From JBCBSS01 sp039819065 (GTDB lineage Bacteria > Bacteroidota > Bacteroidia > Cytophagales > Cyclobacteriaceae), in contig JBCBSS010000009.1 of the NCBI GenBank assembly GCA_039819065.1, forward strand, positions 1-64,000: a stretch of DNA of 64,000 nucleotides. Direction: 5' to 3'. Positions 45,506 through 55,740 of the stretch are shown piece after piece (within the stretch, counting starts at the first letter, position 1; each line of letters begins with the position of its first letter). Position numbers and translations under genes: made by a program. The notes beneath the pieces are model-generated. The model was not told the origin of the DNA. It saw only the letters and a program-made list of their open reading frames with translations, and made no database searches.

Positions 45506-48500
45506 ATGCAAACTGATTTTGCCCACGAGGTATTTGAAGAAATTGTACGAGATAATCCGTTGAAAACGGCCATCAGGTCAAATACGGGAGATTATACCTA
45601 TGAAAAGCTCGACCAGAATGCGAATAACCTGGCGAGTATAATTGATACATTGGGTGTCACCGTAGGTGATGCTATAGGTGTAATCATCCCACCTGATGAA
45701 AGATTAGTGAGATCGTTGCTAGCCACATTTAAAATGGGTGGCATTTACATCCCCATCGATATAGCTTTTTCCAGAAAGCGATGGATTGAGATCTTTGCGG
45801 ATAACCAACCTGGTGTACTCATTACTACTGAAGAGCTTCGAGATGAAGTAGTTAGCATACTTCAAGGATTGGAAATCGATCCAAAGTTTCTAATCGCTTT
45901 ATCCGAAGATGGAGAAGCCCATGTGTACCAAAACTTAAACGGTGAATTCTCGCCATTCTCAATAGAGGTTAAAGGTGACTTTCTAAAAAAAGACCTAAGC
46001 CCGGATGACGGTAATTATATCATTTATACCTCGGGATCCACTGGTAAAGGAAAAGCCATTTTGGGCTGCCATAAAGGATTGACCCACTTTATCAGGTGGG
46101 AAATAAAAGAGTTTAATATCACTGATACTGACAATGTTAGCATGCTCAGTCAGCACACATTCGACGCATCACTACGCGATATATTGGTGCCATTGTGTGC
46201 TGGCGCTACCCTACATATTCCTGAGAAAGAGATTAAGTCTAACCTTACCGATTTGATATCCTGGATCGATCAATCTCAGATATCCTTAATACACTGTGTT
46301 CCTTCATTGTTCAGGTTGCTGACTAAGGAATTGGCCGCAACCGAGGGTGCAGTTACTTTACTGCAAAAGCTTAAGCATATTCTGATGGCAGGTGAGCCAC
46401 TTTATGCAAAAGACATCAGCAGTTGGCAGGAGATTGGAAACAATGTTGAACTGGTTAACCTGTACGGAACCTCAGAGACAACACTAGCCAAGACGTTCCA
46501 TCGCGTTAAGGACATCCCTGAAAACCCAGCTCAGGTCATTCACGGCGGTAAACCCATAGACAATGCTTTTATAGCCATTCTCAACGGTAAACGTTTGTGT
46601 AGAATTGGAGAGATAGGGGAGATATACATTAAGACCCCCTATATGACCAAGGGCTATCCGCATGATAAGACCCTTCACAATCAAGTCTTCGTGCAAAACC
46701 CATTGATAGAAGATAAAGAAGATATCATCCACAAGACAGGGGATTTAGGGAGATATCTTCCTGATCGGAGCGTCGAGGTTTTAGGAAGGCTGGATAATCA
46801 AGTCAAGGTCAATGGGGTCAGAATCGAACTCAATGAGATCGATAAGGCAGTTATGTCATTGGCAGGGGTGGAAGAAGTAGCTTCTGTGGTTTACAAAAGA
46901 ACCGACAATCAAAATGAACTCGTTTGCTACTTTGTCGGCAAGGAAGTGACCGATGACGAGCTAAGAGCACACCTCAGGATTGAACTAAACGAAAACATTC
47001 AACCCAGCTACTTGATCAAGCTGGATGAACTGCCATTGAACCTGAATGGTAAAGTCGATAAAAAAGCCCTACCTAAGCCTGAGCACATTCTACTAAGCGG
47101 GACGAAATACCAAGCTCCAACCACTGCCACCGAAGAAAAGCTGGAAGCCATATGGCAGGAAATACTCGGGCTCAAAAAGATTGGTACCGAAGCAGCCTTT
47201 TTCAAAATCGGAGGTAGTTCCCTCAAAGCCATGCAGATGGTATCGAGGATATTCAAAGAATTTAATGTGGCGGTAAAAGTGAGCCATGTGCTCTCGCATC
47301 CTACCATTGGTGCATTGGCTGAGATTGTAGATAATCTATCCCAGAGCCAGACCGAAGCGATACTGCCGGTACCGCAAGCCGAACACTATGCGTTGTCCCA
47401 CGCCCAGAAGAGAATATGGGTCATGAGCCAGTTCAGCGATGATGCATCGCACAATATGACCGATGCCCTTTTGCTGGAAGGAAGTGTGAATGTACAAGCA
47501 TTTGAAAAAGCATTCCTAAGCCTCATAGAAAGACATGAAAGCCTGAGGACGACTTTCATTGTATTAGAAGATGAACCACGTCAGAAGATAAATAGCACAG
47601 ATGAATCTGGTTTTGCATTAGGTTTTGAAAACCTTAGCGCAACCGGGGATAGCGAGGAAAGGGCCAAAGAGATTGCGGCCGAAGAGTTTGCTGCCTCTTT
47701 TGACCTCGAGAAAGGCCCGTTGCTCAGGGCTAAACTATTGAAACTGTCACATGATCGTTTTGTATTTCTGTTTACCATACATCACATCATAGCCGATGGA
47801 TGGTCTTTGGAAGTATTGACCAGGGAACTAGTGACATTCTACGATGCCTATGCTAATGACAAACCCGTTGCCTTATCACCATTAGCCATTCATTATAAGG
47901 ACTTTAGCGCTTGGCAAAACGATCAATTGAGTGAGACTAGGGTGGAGAAACTAAAACACTATTGGCTCGAACAAATGGGAGGAACATTGCCCAATGTGCA
48001 GTTGCCTAAAGATCGTATTGATCTTGATGAGAACAGATATGGAGGAGACAGAGCAAATGCCATACTGAGTGAAGGCTTATCGGCCAAAATAAGGTCACTA
48101 GCTGAGCAGGAAGATGCCACATTGTTCATGACACTATTGAGTGCGTACTATCTGCTCATTTATGAATATACAGGTCAGACTGATGTAATCATTGGTTGTC
48201 CGGCCACTGGCCGGGAGCATCCCGATTTGGAAGGTCAGATAGGCATTTACCTCAATACACTGCCATTGCGTGTGACTTTCAACCAATCTGATAGCTTTAG
48301 AACATTATTGCGAAAGGTGAAAGCAACAGCGGTCAATGGATTCGACCATCAACTTTATCCATTCGATAGGTTGGTAGAAGACCTGGGTTTGGGCGGAAAA
48401 GGAAGCCAAAATCCATTGTTCAATGTCATGTTTGATATGCTCGAGTTTGGTGCTACCAAAAGCGATACTCAAGGGTTGAATGGAATAGAGATCAAGCCTT

Positions 48501-48742
48501 TCTATTCAGTCCATAATACTAACAAAGCAGACCTGACTTTGTATGCCTATCACATGAACAGCCAATTGCATCTTCACCTTGGTTATGACACCAAATCATT
48601 TAAAAAGAATAAGGTGGAAAGGATGATCGAACGGTTGCTTAAAACCTTAGAGCAAGTAGTTGATAATCCTGATACAAAAATCGAAACGTTCAGTTCCGAT
48701 GATGAGGTAGAACTGTCAATGATACAGCCAATAGCGAGATAA
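45506..48742 (+). CDS. NRPS: A-T-C with atypical A3 motif (paralogue of 33063)
   Basis: A 1078-residue protein with the same A-T-C layout as the one at 33063. The A domain (1-~530) starts without any C-type leader; A3 reads TSGSTGKGKAILG and A8 reads GRLDNQVKVNGVRIELNEI. The code D-A-R-H-L-A-L-L-A (D220 first) differs from its paralogue only at the last position I can read, so both modules should take the same or a very similar unusual substrate. The carrier serine is Ser572 (GGSSLKAM). The C domain (~627-1065) has SHAQKRIW and an intact HHIIADGW. The tail (DDEVELSMIQPIAR) differs from the others in the set, and its neighbour downstream opens with a full C domain, so C would meet C if the order is colinear. 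It follows the only long intergenic region. Confidence 0.94.
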   Translation: MQTDFAHEVFEEIVRDNPLKTAIRSNTGDYTYEKLDQNANNLASIIDTLGVTVGDAIGVIIPPDERLVRSLLATFKMGGIYIPIDIAFSRKRWIEIFADNQPGVLITTEELRDEVVSILQGLEIDPKFLIALSEDGEAHVYQNLNGEFSPFSIEVKGDFLKKDLSPDDGNYIIYTSGSTGKGKAILGCHKGLTHFIRWEIKEFNITDTDNVSMLSQHTFDASLRDILVPLCAGATLHIPEKEIKSNLTDLISWIDQSQISLIHCVPSLFRLLTKELAATEGAVTLLQKLKHILMAGEPLYAKDISSWQEIGNNVELVNLYGTSETTLAKTFHRVKDIPENPAQVIHGGKPIDNAFIAILNGKRLCRIGEIGEIYIKTPYMTKGYPHDKTLHNQVFVQNPLIEDKEDIIHKTGDLGRYLPDRSVEVLGRLDNQVKVNGVRIELNEIDKAVMSLAGVEEVASVVYKRTDNQNELVCYFVGKEVTDDELRAHLRIELNENIQPSYLIKLDELPLNLNGKVDKKALPKPEHILLSGTKYQAPTTATEEKLEAIWQEILGLKKIGTEAAFFKIGGSSLKAMQMVSRIFKEFNVAVKVSHVLSHPTIGALAEIVDNLSQSQTEAILPVPQAEHYALSHAQKRIWVMSQFSDDASHNMTDALLLEGSVNVQAFEKAFLSLIERHESLRTTFIVLEDEPRQKINSTDESGFALGFENLSATGDSEERAKEIAAEEFAASFDLEKGPLLRAKLLKLSHDRFVFLFTIHHIIADGWSLEVLTRELVTFYDAYANDKPVALSPLAIHYKDFSAWQNDQLSETRVEKLKHYWLEQMGGTLPNVQLPKDRIDLDENRYGGDRANAILSEGLSAKIRSLAEQEDATLFMTLLSAYYLLIYEYTGQTDVIIGCPATGREHPDLEGQIGIYLNTLPLRVTFNQSDSFRTLLRKVKATAVNGFDHQLYPFDRLVEDLGLGGKGSQNPLFNVMFDMLEFGATKSDTQGLNGIEIKPFYSVHNTNKADLTLYAYHMNSQLHLHLGYDTKSFKKNKVERMIERLLKTLEQVVDNPDTKIETFSSDDEVELSMIQPIAR

Positions 48743-48781
48743 GAATACAGAAAGAATAGAAGACGAGATTAGCCTTAAGTA

Positions 48782-51700
48782 ATGAAAATACCAGCTTCAT
48801 ATCACCAGGAGAGACTCTGGTTCATTGATGCATTTGAAAAGGGAAGCATTTATGACGACAGCCCTGTATATCATAACGTGCCTATCATTCTTTCATTTAA
48901 AGGTAAGTTGCGATGGGGTTTGTTGCAGGAATGTTTTCAGGCAATCATGGCAAGACACGAAGTGTTGCGAACTGCTATTCGAACTGAGCAAGACAAACCC
49001 TATCAAATCATTTCCAAGGATGCTGACTTTGGACTTGAGTGTGTTGATGCATCCGGTGAAGGTTTAGAAAACATTATTAAGCGTGCTATTGAATTTGCGA
49101 AGGAGCCTTTTTCCCTTGAAACAGATACCTTGGTCAAAGGCAAGCTATACGCCCAGTCCGAAGACCAGCATATACTGGCGCTTTCCATACATCATCTTTT
49201 AGTAGATAGAAGATCTACAGAATTGATCACTCAGGAGTTCGTTCGATTGTATGAGCAAAAGGTATCAGAAGATGATCAACCTGAAGAGCAAATGCCCCTG
49301 CAATATGCAGACTTTTCCCAATGGCAGAGCAGCCTTTCAGATGAAGCATTAGAACCTCACCTGCTTCACTGGAGGCGACAATTCCCGGAAAAACCAGCAG
49401 CGCTAGAGCTGCCAGAAGATACGCCCAGACCAGCCATTCACACTTTTACTGAGGGCCGGGTATCATTCAATATCGAAGGTCAGCAATTTGAGCTACTCCA
49501 ACGCTTTACTCAGACATACGGAACCTCGATAGAATTGGTGATGATGGCGGCTTTTAAGGTGCTGATGGCCAGATATGCAGATCAGGAAGAAGTGATCATT
49601 GGCATGGTGGGAGAAAACCGCAGGCAATCTGACCTGAAGAAGGTCATAGGCCCTTTCGGAAATCTATTGCCTATCAAAAGTAATCTGGATAAGGGTTTGA
49701 CTTTCGCAGATTTCATCTGCCAACTTTCAAATGACGTAAACCGCGCGATTAAATTCCAGGACATCCCTTTTGATAAGCTGGTCATGGAACTCAATCCGCA
49801 AAATGATATGAGTCGAACTGCACTGTTCGATGTACTCTTCCAATATCGGCAAAACGTAGCTACCGATTTTAACATTGAAGGACTCGAAGTTAATGTTGTT
49901 GAAACCAATCTCGGTTGGGGCAAGTATGACCTCAATCTATTGGTCACAGAGAACGATTCCATTTCTGCCGTCCTGGTTTTCAATACCGACATTTTTGAAA
50001 GAGAAAGAATAGCCCGGCTAGCAGAATATTATCAGATCATATTACAATCAGCCATTGATCGGCCTGATCAATCAATATGGCAATTGAATATGCTCAGTGA
50101 TGAGGAGAGGAGTAGACTGCTCAATGAAGATGCTGAAAGTGTTTCTCAGTACCACGAGACACTATTGATACATCACGTTTTTGAAGAGATAGCGGCTGCA
50201 CACGCACAACGTACTGCTGTTGTATTTGGAGAGAATAAACTCACCTACACTCAGCTAAACGAACGTGCCGATCATTTAGCCACTATCCTCAGGAAAAGCC
50301 ATCGCATTCAACCCAACGATTTCGTTGGGATCATGCTGGAGCGATCAGAAAGCATGATCGTGGCTATGCTGGCCGTACTCAAATCGGGTGGTGCATACGT
50401 ACCGATTGACCCGTCCTATCCCGAGGATAGAATCCAATACATTCTTAAAGACAGTGCATGTAGGGTACTTATCACGACCGAAGGTTTAGTTGAGCAGATT
50501 GAAAAGCCCGAGCATTGCCAGACGATAGACATTGATTGCCTGCCTGATATCGAGGTATCAGAACTGGTTAATGTCAATCAGTCGGGTGATACGGCATATG
50601 TTATTTACACATCAGGTACTACCGGCAACCCTAAGGGCTGTATGGTGGCTCACCAAAACCTGGTAAGCCTGATGAAACATGATCAGCACTCATTTTCATT
50701 CGACGAAAATGATGTTTGGGTTATGGCACATTCCTTCTGCTTTGACTTTTCAGTGTGGGAGACCTATGGCGCGCTACTATACGGAGGTACCGTGATCATG
50801 CCGGACTGGGACACGGTGAGGGACACCCAATCTTTCTTGAATTTCATCAAGAAGCACAAGGTTACCGTACTTAACCAAACCCCCTCCGCTTTTAACAACC
50901 TCATAGAAATAGAAAGCAAAGTTGCTGGCAATGAGCTAGGCAACCACCTCAGATACGTGGTGTTTGGCGGAGACAAATTGTCCCCGGAAAGCTTAAAGAC
51001 CTGGACAAAAAAATACAGCCTCGATCAAGTCAAGTTGATCAATATGTATGGTATCACAGAGACTACCGTGCATGTGACGTTCCACGAACTGACCGCTAGT
51101 GACTTAGAAGGTAGATCAGGAGGTAGTAGTCCAATCGGCAAGGCCTTGCCCGGTGTTCATGTGTATATTCTGGATCGTTTTATGAATCCGGTAGGAACAG
51201 GAGTGACCGGTGAGCTATACGTAGGTGGTAGTGGCGTATCCAAGGGATATTGGCAAAGAGAGGAATTAACAGCTGAAAGGTTTATTCAGAATCCATTCAA
51301 ACCGGAAGAGCGAATATATAAAACCGGAGATATTGGTTTCTGGGATGAGAATGGTGAAATCAATTTCGTTGGTAGAAATGACAAACAAGTCAAAATAAGA
51401 GGCTACCGCATTGAATTAGGAGAAGTAGAGCAATGCCTCAGAGACCACGAAAATGTGTCTGCCGCTGTGGTCACCGTCTTGGATGACGACTTTGGCAGTA
51501 AGCAACTTTGCGGGTATGTTGTGCTTGAAGAAGGCAAAGATGTGGCGAGCGTAAAAGCCCACGCCGCGAAGGTATTACCCTCATACATGGTACCATCCTT
51601 CATCATAAAGTTGGCCAAGTTGCCACTTACCTTTAATGGCAAAGTAGACCATAAATCATTACCAGATCCGCGAGATGAGGCTTATGCCAACCAGGGTCAT

Positions 51701-53356
51701 AGCATTCTGGTTCCAAGAAATGAACGTGAAAGCCAACTACTGTCCATTTGGCAAGAAGTCTTATCAAGGGACAGTATCGGAGTGGATCAGAACTTCTTTG
51801 AAATTGGAGGACACTCTCTGAAAGCGACCCGTGTCATCAGCCGCATTCATAAAGCATTTGACATCAAGCTTGATCTGAAGAGTATTTTCGAGAATCCCAC
51901 CATTGAAGGGTTGGCTAAACTGCTCGGTGAAAAGGGTCAAGATCAATTTGAGGAGATAAAACCAGTACAAAAAGCTGATCACTATGCACTGTCTATGGCG
52001 CAGAAAAGAATTTGGCTGGCCTGGCGATTAGACAAAAGCAGCACTGAATACAATGTGCCACAGGCCTATAAGATCGAAGGTGGATTAGATCGGGAAGTAT
52101 TGCAAAAGACTATAGAAAGCGTTATTGCCAGGCATGAAGCACTGCGGACTACGTTTGGCATTGAGAACGACGAGCCCTATCAATGCATAGCACCGGCTGA
52201 GGATTTCAACTTCTCACTTGTTTACATCGATTTGAGTAGTGAAGATGAGCAACCGGCTAACGAACGGGCTATTCTTTTAGCTAAAGAACATGCAGGACAA
52301 AATTTGGATTTGGAGTCTGGGCCATTGTTCAAAGCGCAACTGATCAAAACAGGGGAAGAACGCTACATATTTTCTATCGTTCTACACCATATCATATCTG
52401 ATGGTTGGTCAATGGAAGTACTACTTTCTGAGATCAGCAAGACCTACACTGCGAAACTAAAAAATGAGAAGCCGGCATTGCCTGAGTTGGCTGTTCAATA
52501 TAAAGACTTCGCTGCATGGCACAACGATCGACTCAAAGGTGAGCAGCTCTTGAAGCTGAGACAATTTTGGCTTGATCAGATGGAAGGCCATACACTAACG
52601 GCCAGTATCCCTTTTGACAAGGAAAGCCGCTCAGAAACGATGGCCGAAGGGAGAACCATCAAAACAACTTTGGAAACGGCATTGAGCAACCAGTTGATGG
52701 CACTGAACTTAGACCAAAAACTCAGTTACTACATCAGCATCCTGGCTGCCATTAAAATATTGATCTCTCGCTATAGCGGACTTCAGGAAATACTTGTCGG
52801 TTCTCCTACTGCCGGTCGCAACCACGCCGCACTTGAGCACCAGATTGGTTACTATGCCAACACGATGCTCTTCAGGACTACTTTAGCTCCGGATAGCACG
52901 GTAGAACAGGCAATAGAGGCGGTTAGAAACACAGTGCTTCAAGCATTTGATCACGAGGACTATCCTTACAATGCCATTGTAGAAGACCTGGCGCTTAATA
53001 CGAATGGCGGATTACTCTTCGATACAGGCTTTACCTGGCACGATGCAGCGGGAGTTTCCCAGTCCGATGATGATCAATCAGATGAGCTGCCATTCACTAT
53101 CGAACCATTGAAAACCGGAGCAGACACGGCCATTACACCATTGTGGTTTCACGGCTATCAGACCGATGAAGGACTGGAACTGGCCATAGACTATGATGCC
53201 AGTCGCTATGAGAAGACCACAATCGAGATGCTGATGAGCCGTCTGAAGAAGATATTGGAGAGCATGACCCAACAGAGAGATATCAAAATTAACGATATCG
53301 CATTTGAAGAAAAAGTGGCACCTAAAGCCAAAATGTCAATTGACCTGAACATTTAA
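48782..53356 (+). CDS. NRPS: C(HHxxxDR)-A(Thr)-T-C
   Basis: A 1524-residue synthetase. The first C domain (~1-435) is full length, opening SYHQERLWFI, but its active-site motif is H137-H138-L-L-V-D142-R143, with Arg replacing the conserved Gly; activity is uncertain. The A domain (~460-960) has TSGTTGNPKG and the code D-F-W-N-V-G-M-V-H (D655 first), one conservative change from the Thr code DFWNIGMVH. The carrier serine is Ser1012. The second C domain (~1066-1510) has HHIISDGW and looks active. The tail ends KMSIDLNI, similar to the SFDLNL ending of the protein at 21741. The upstream protein also ends in C, so this N-terminal C may be redundant. It lies 39 bases after the preceding gene and 13 before the CmlA-like gene. 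Confidence 0.95.
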   Translation: MKIPASYHQERLWFIDAFEKGSIYDDSPVYHNVPIILSFKGKLRWGLLQECFQAIMARHEVLRTAIRTEQDKPYQIISKDADFGLECVDASGEGLENIIKRAIEFAKEPFSLETDTLVKGKLYAQSEDQHILALSIHHLLVDRRSTELITQEFVRLYEQKVSEDDQPEEQMPLQYADFSQWQSSLSDEALEPHLLHWRRQFPEKPAALELPEDTPRPAIHTFTEGRVSFNIEGQQFELLQRFTQTYGTSIELVMMAAFKVLMARYADQEEVIIGMVGENRRQSDLKKVIGPFGNLLPIKSNLDKGLTFADFICQLSNDVNRAIKFQDIPFDKLVMELNPQNDMSRTALFDVLFQYRQNVATDFNIEGLEVNVVETNLGWGKYDLNLLVTENDSISAVLVFNTDIFERERIARLAEYYQIILQSAIDRPDQSIWQLNMLSDEERSRLLNEDAESVSQYHETLLIHHVFEEIAAAHAQRTAVVFGENKLTYTQLNERADHLATILRKSHRIQPNDFVGIMLERSESMIVAMLAVLKSGGAYVPIDPSYPEDRIQYILKDSACRVLITTEGLVEQIEKPEHCQTIDIDCLPDIEVSELVNVNQSGDTAYVIYTSGTTGNPKGCMVAHQNLVSLMKHDQHSFSFDENDVWVMAHSFCFDFSVWETYGALLYGGTVIMPDWDTVRDTQSFLNFIKKHKVTVLNQTPSAFNNLIEIESKVAGNELGNHLRYVVFGGDKLSPESLKTWTKKYSLDQVKLINMYGITETTVHVTFHELTASDLEGRSGGSSPIGKALPGVHVYILDRFMNPVGTGVTGELYVGGSGVSKGYWQREELTAERFIQNPFKPEERIYKTGDIGFWDENGEINFVGRNDKQVKIRGYRIELGEVEQCLRDHENVSAAVVTVLDDDFGSKQLCGYVVLEEGKDVASVKAHAAKVLPSYMVPSFIIKLAKLPLTFNGKVDHKSLPDPRDEAYANQGHSILVPRNERESQLLSIWQEVLSRDSIGVDQNFFEIGGHSLKATRVISRIHKAFDIKLDLKSIFENPTIEGLAKLLGEKGQDQFEEIKPVQKADHYALSMAQKRIWLAWRLDKSSTEYNVPQAYKIEGGLDREVLQKTIESVIARHEALRTTFGIENDEPYQCIAPAEDFNFSLVYIDLSSEDEQPANERAILLAKEHAGQNLDLESGPLFKAQLIKTGEERYIFSIVLHHIISDGWSMEVLLSEISKTYTAKLKNEKPALPELAVQYKDFAAWHNDRLKGEQLLKLRQFWLDQMEGHTLTASIPFDKESRSETMAEGRTIKTTLETALSNQLMALNLDQKLSYYISILAAIKILISRYSGLQEILVGSPTAGRNHAALEHQIGYYANTMLFRTTLAPDSTVEQAIEAVRNTVLQAFDHEDYPYNAIVEDLALNTNGGLLFDTGFTWHDAAGVSQSDDDQSDELPFTIEPLKTGADTAITPLWFHGYQTDEGLELAIDYDASRYEKTTIEMLMSRLKKILESMTQQRDIKINDIAFEEKVAPKAKMSIDLNI

Positions 53357-53369
53357 ACGAACCTGAATT

Positions 53370-55019
53370 ATGTCGGAAGCAAAGTATTATCTTAAGCCTA
53401 ATGTGCAAATAGAACCACTGGTCAATTTGTGGCATGCATATCCGTTTGTGATAGCCCCAGCCGCCACAGCTATGGTCACAGCCAATTACCAAATGACCAC
53501 TATGAAATCTTATCTGCAAATGCCGATGGCCCACGTGGCCGCGCTCAAAAACCCGGATATGGTTGGTGGCCCTTTTATAGATTACAATGGAGGAAGGCTG
53601 AAGGAGATAAAAGCACTGAAAGAATCAACAGAAAACAACAGCGGAGAACTACTTGAGTTTGCGAAAGGCATTAAGGAATTGAACGAACTACTCCGACAAA
53701 AAGGAAAAGGCTATCCACTGGAAGATATTTATAAGGAGGTACCCGAGGTGCTTCGCGGATACATAGAATTGGTTTATGACCTGGAACACAGGGCCACTTA
53801 CCGATTTATTGAAAACCTGCTCTATCAAAGCCCTTTATACGATGAATCGACCCAGAGTATTGCCCTGACACTTATAAGCAGCGATGACAGGCCGTTCATC
53901 TTTAGCACCCCACGATTAAAGGATGAGCATATCGTGCATCTACCTATTAAATTCTCGGACGAGCGCATCGACAAGCTCGGAGAGTTGAGGGAAGAGCCAC
54001 AGACTTATGCCTACATCAAAGAATTACTAAGTATTCCTGACGAAGATGATGAGACCTTTATGTCCTTTTTAAAGGAAGAGCCGCCACAAAAACGCCCCGG
54101 GTTCACTGAAGATGGTGTACGTGTGAGCTACTATGGCCATGCTTGTGTACTCCTGGAGACCAAAGATGTGACTGTTATGACTGATCTGTTGATCAGTTAC
54201 AAATATGAATCGAACATACCCAGATACACCTTTGAAGACCTTCCAGAATCGATTGATTATGTGGTAATCACCCATTGTCACCACGATCATATTGTACTGG
54301 AGACTTTACTACAATTGAGGAGCAAGATCAAAAACATTGTCGTGCCCAAAGCCGGTAATGGATACTTACAAGACCCTTCAATGCGCCTTATTCTCGAAAA
54401 CGTCGGTTTCGAGAATATCATCGAGATCGATGAAATGGAGCGCATCAATATACCCGGTGGAAGTATCACCGGACTGCCATTCTACGGGGAGCATTGCGAC
54501 CTGAATATTAGAAGCAAATCCACCTATGCGGTGAAGTTCGACCAAGGTGGTACCTTCTTGATGGTGGCTGATTCTAGCAGTATCAACCCGGACGTATACA
54601 AAAATGCCCATAAAGCTATCGGTGATATTGATATGCTTTTCGTGGGGATGGAATGTACCGGTGCCCCTATGTCCTGGTCTTATGGGGCATTCTTCACCGA
54701 GCCTTTAGAAAGGCAGCTCGATCAGGTAAGAAGGTCTAAAGGTTCGGATAGCGCCACTGCGCTGGAATTGATAGATATATTCAATCCAAGCCATGTATAC
54801 CTCTATGCGATGGGCTCGGAGCCATGGCTCAACTATTTCATGGCTTTACAGCATGGACACTCATCTAATACCGACGAAGAATGCGCCAAACTCCTGCAGA
54901 TATGCCAGGACAGAGGCATAGAAAGCGAACGACTCTTCGCTAAAAAAGAAATCATCTGGACACCTGAAACCAACAAAGAAAACCAAAGCTTAACGCTGGA
55001 AGAGGATGTACTCAAATAA
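53370..55019 (+). CDS. CmlA-type diiron beta-hydroxylase (MBL fold)
   Basis: A 549-residue protein with an N-terminal domain of ~250 residues followed by a metallo-beta-lactamase fold. The metal motif is H302-C-H304-H-D306-H307 in THCHHDH; E374 (YGEHCD) and D401 (VADSSS) are candidate further ligands. Length, two-domain layout and motif position closely match CmlA of chloramphenicol biosynthesis (532 residues, motif near 305), an oxygen-activating diiron enzyme that beta-hydroxylates a carrier-bound aromatic amino acid. A hydrolase role is less likely, since MBL hydrolases lack this large N-terminal domain. It is translationally coupled (14-base overlap) to an NRPS whose first A domain has a Tyr-like code, so beta-hydroxylation of that residue is the best inference. 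Residues loaded by the Thr module just upstream are a less likely target. Confidence 0.85.
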   Translation: MSEAKYYLKPNVQIEPLVNLWHAYPFVIAPAATAMVTANYQMTTMKSYLQMPMAHVAALKNPDMVGGPFIDYNGGRLKEIKALKESTENNSGELLEFAKGIKELNELLRQKGKGYPLEDIYKEVPEVLRGYIELVYDLEHRATYRFIENLLYQSPLYDESTQSIALTLISSDDRPFIFSTPRLKDEHIVHLPIKFSDERIDKLGELREEPQTYAYIKELLSIPDEDDETFMSFLKEEPPQKRPGFTEDGVRVSYYGHACVLLETKDVTVMTDLLISYKYESNIPRYTFEDLPESIDYVVITHCHHDHIVLETLLQLRSKIKNIVVPKAGNGYLQDPSMRLILENVGFENIIEIDEMERINIPGGSITGLPFYGEHCDLNIRSKSTYAVKFDQGGTFLMVADSSSINPDVYKNAHKAIGDIDMLFVGMECTGAPMSWSYGAFFTEPLERQLDQVRRSKGSDSATALELIDIFNPSHVYLYAMGSEPWLNYFMALQHGHSSNTDEECAKLLQICQDRGIESERLFAKKEIIWTPETNKENQSLTLEEDVLK

Positions 55020-55740
55020 AATAGACCAAGCTTTATATACCGGCAGTGACTATGCCGATCACCGTAGTTTTTGGGAGAAAACCTTATCGGAGGTAGAACA
55101 ACCCTTTACCTTCCCGAAAACAACCACATGCATTAACGACGACACATCGTCAGCTTTAAACGCCAGGGCTGAATGGGTGTTTTCAAAGCCCGTTCAGGAG
55201 AAGATTGACGCGATAGCCGGAGGTAGTCCAGTGGGTACTTTTGTGGTAGTCGGGGCGGTGCTCAACTTTCTTTTATCAAAGTACACCGAAGGATCAGTCA
55301 TTCTAAGAATGCCTACTTTTCTATCTGAAGGAGAGGAACTCCCTGTCAATCATGAGCTGCCGTTTATATTTTCAGTTTCGGGTATCAACAGCTTGAAAGA
55401 GCTGATCGGAAAGCAGAAGGAAGCAGTGTTGAACCTGCACCAATTCCAGGATTACCCCATTCAACTGGCTGATGCTAACAACATGCTAGAGGTGAACCTT
55501 TCCAATGTCTTTGTGAGTATGGAAGGTGTACATAACGCTGCCGAGAACACGCAGCACTGCCAGCTCAGTTTCTCATTGAGCCAGCATGATCAAAATGTAA
55601 AAGTAGAAGCCCAATACAACGATACTTTTCTGAATGAGGGGAAAATAGAATGGTTTCTAAAGACCTTAGAACTTGCCCTCGAGTATCTTGATCGGCTAGA
55701 CACCGATTTAAGTGATTTGCCGTACTTGTTTCCTGAAGAA
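55006..55740 (+). other. N-terminal half-condensation domain (YTGS class)
   Basis: Residues 1-~235 align to the C-terminal lobe only: FWEKTL start, the VVVGAVLNFLLSKYTEG core helix, QDYPIQL, and an EAQYNDTFLNEGKIEWFLKTL end. There is no HHxxxDG. The opening DQALYTGSDY matches that of the protein at 36375. Confidence 0.8.

Noticed and set aside
53370..55019. Beta-lactamase or lactone hydrolase resistance gene
   Set aside because: The large N-terminal domain, overall length and motif position fit CmlA-type oxygenases, and the gene is coupled to an NRPS.
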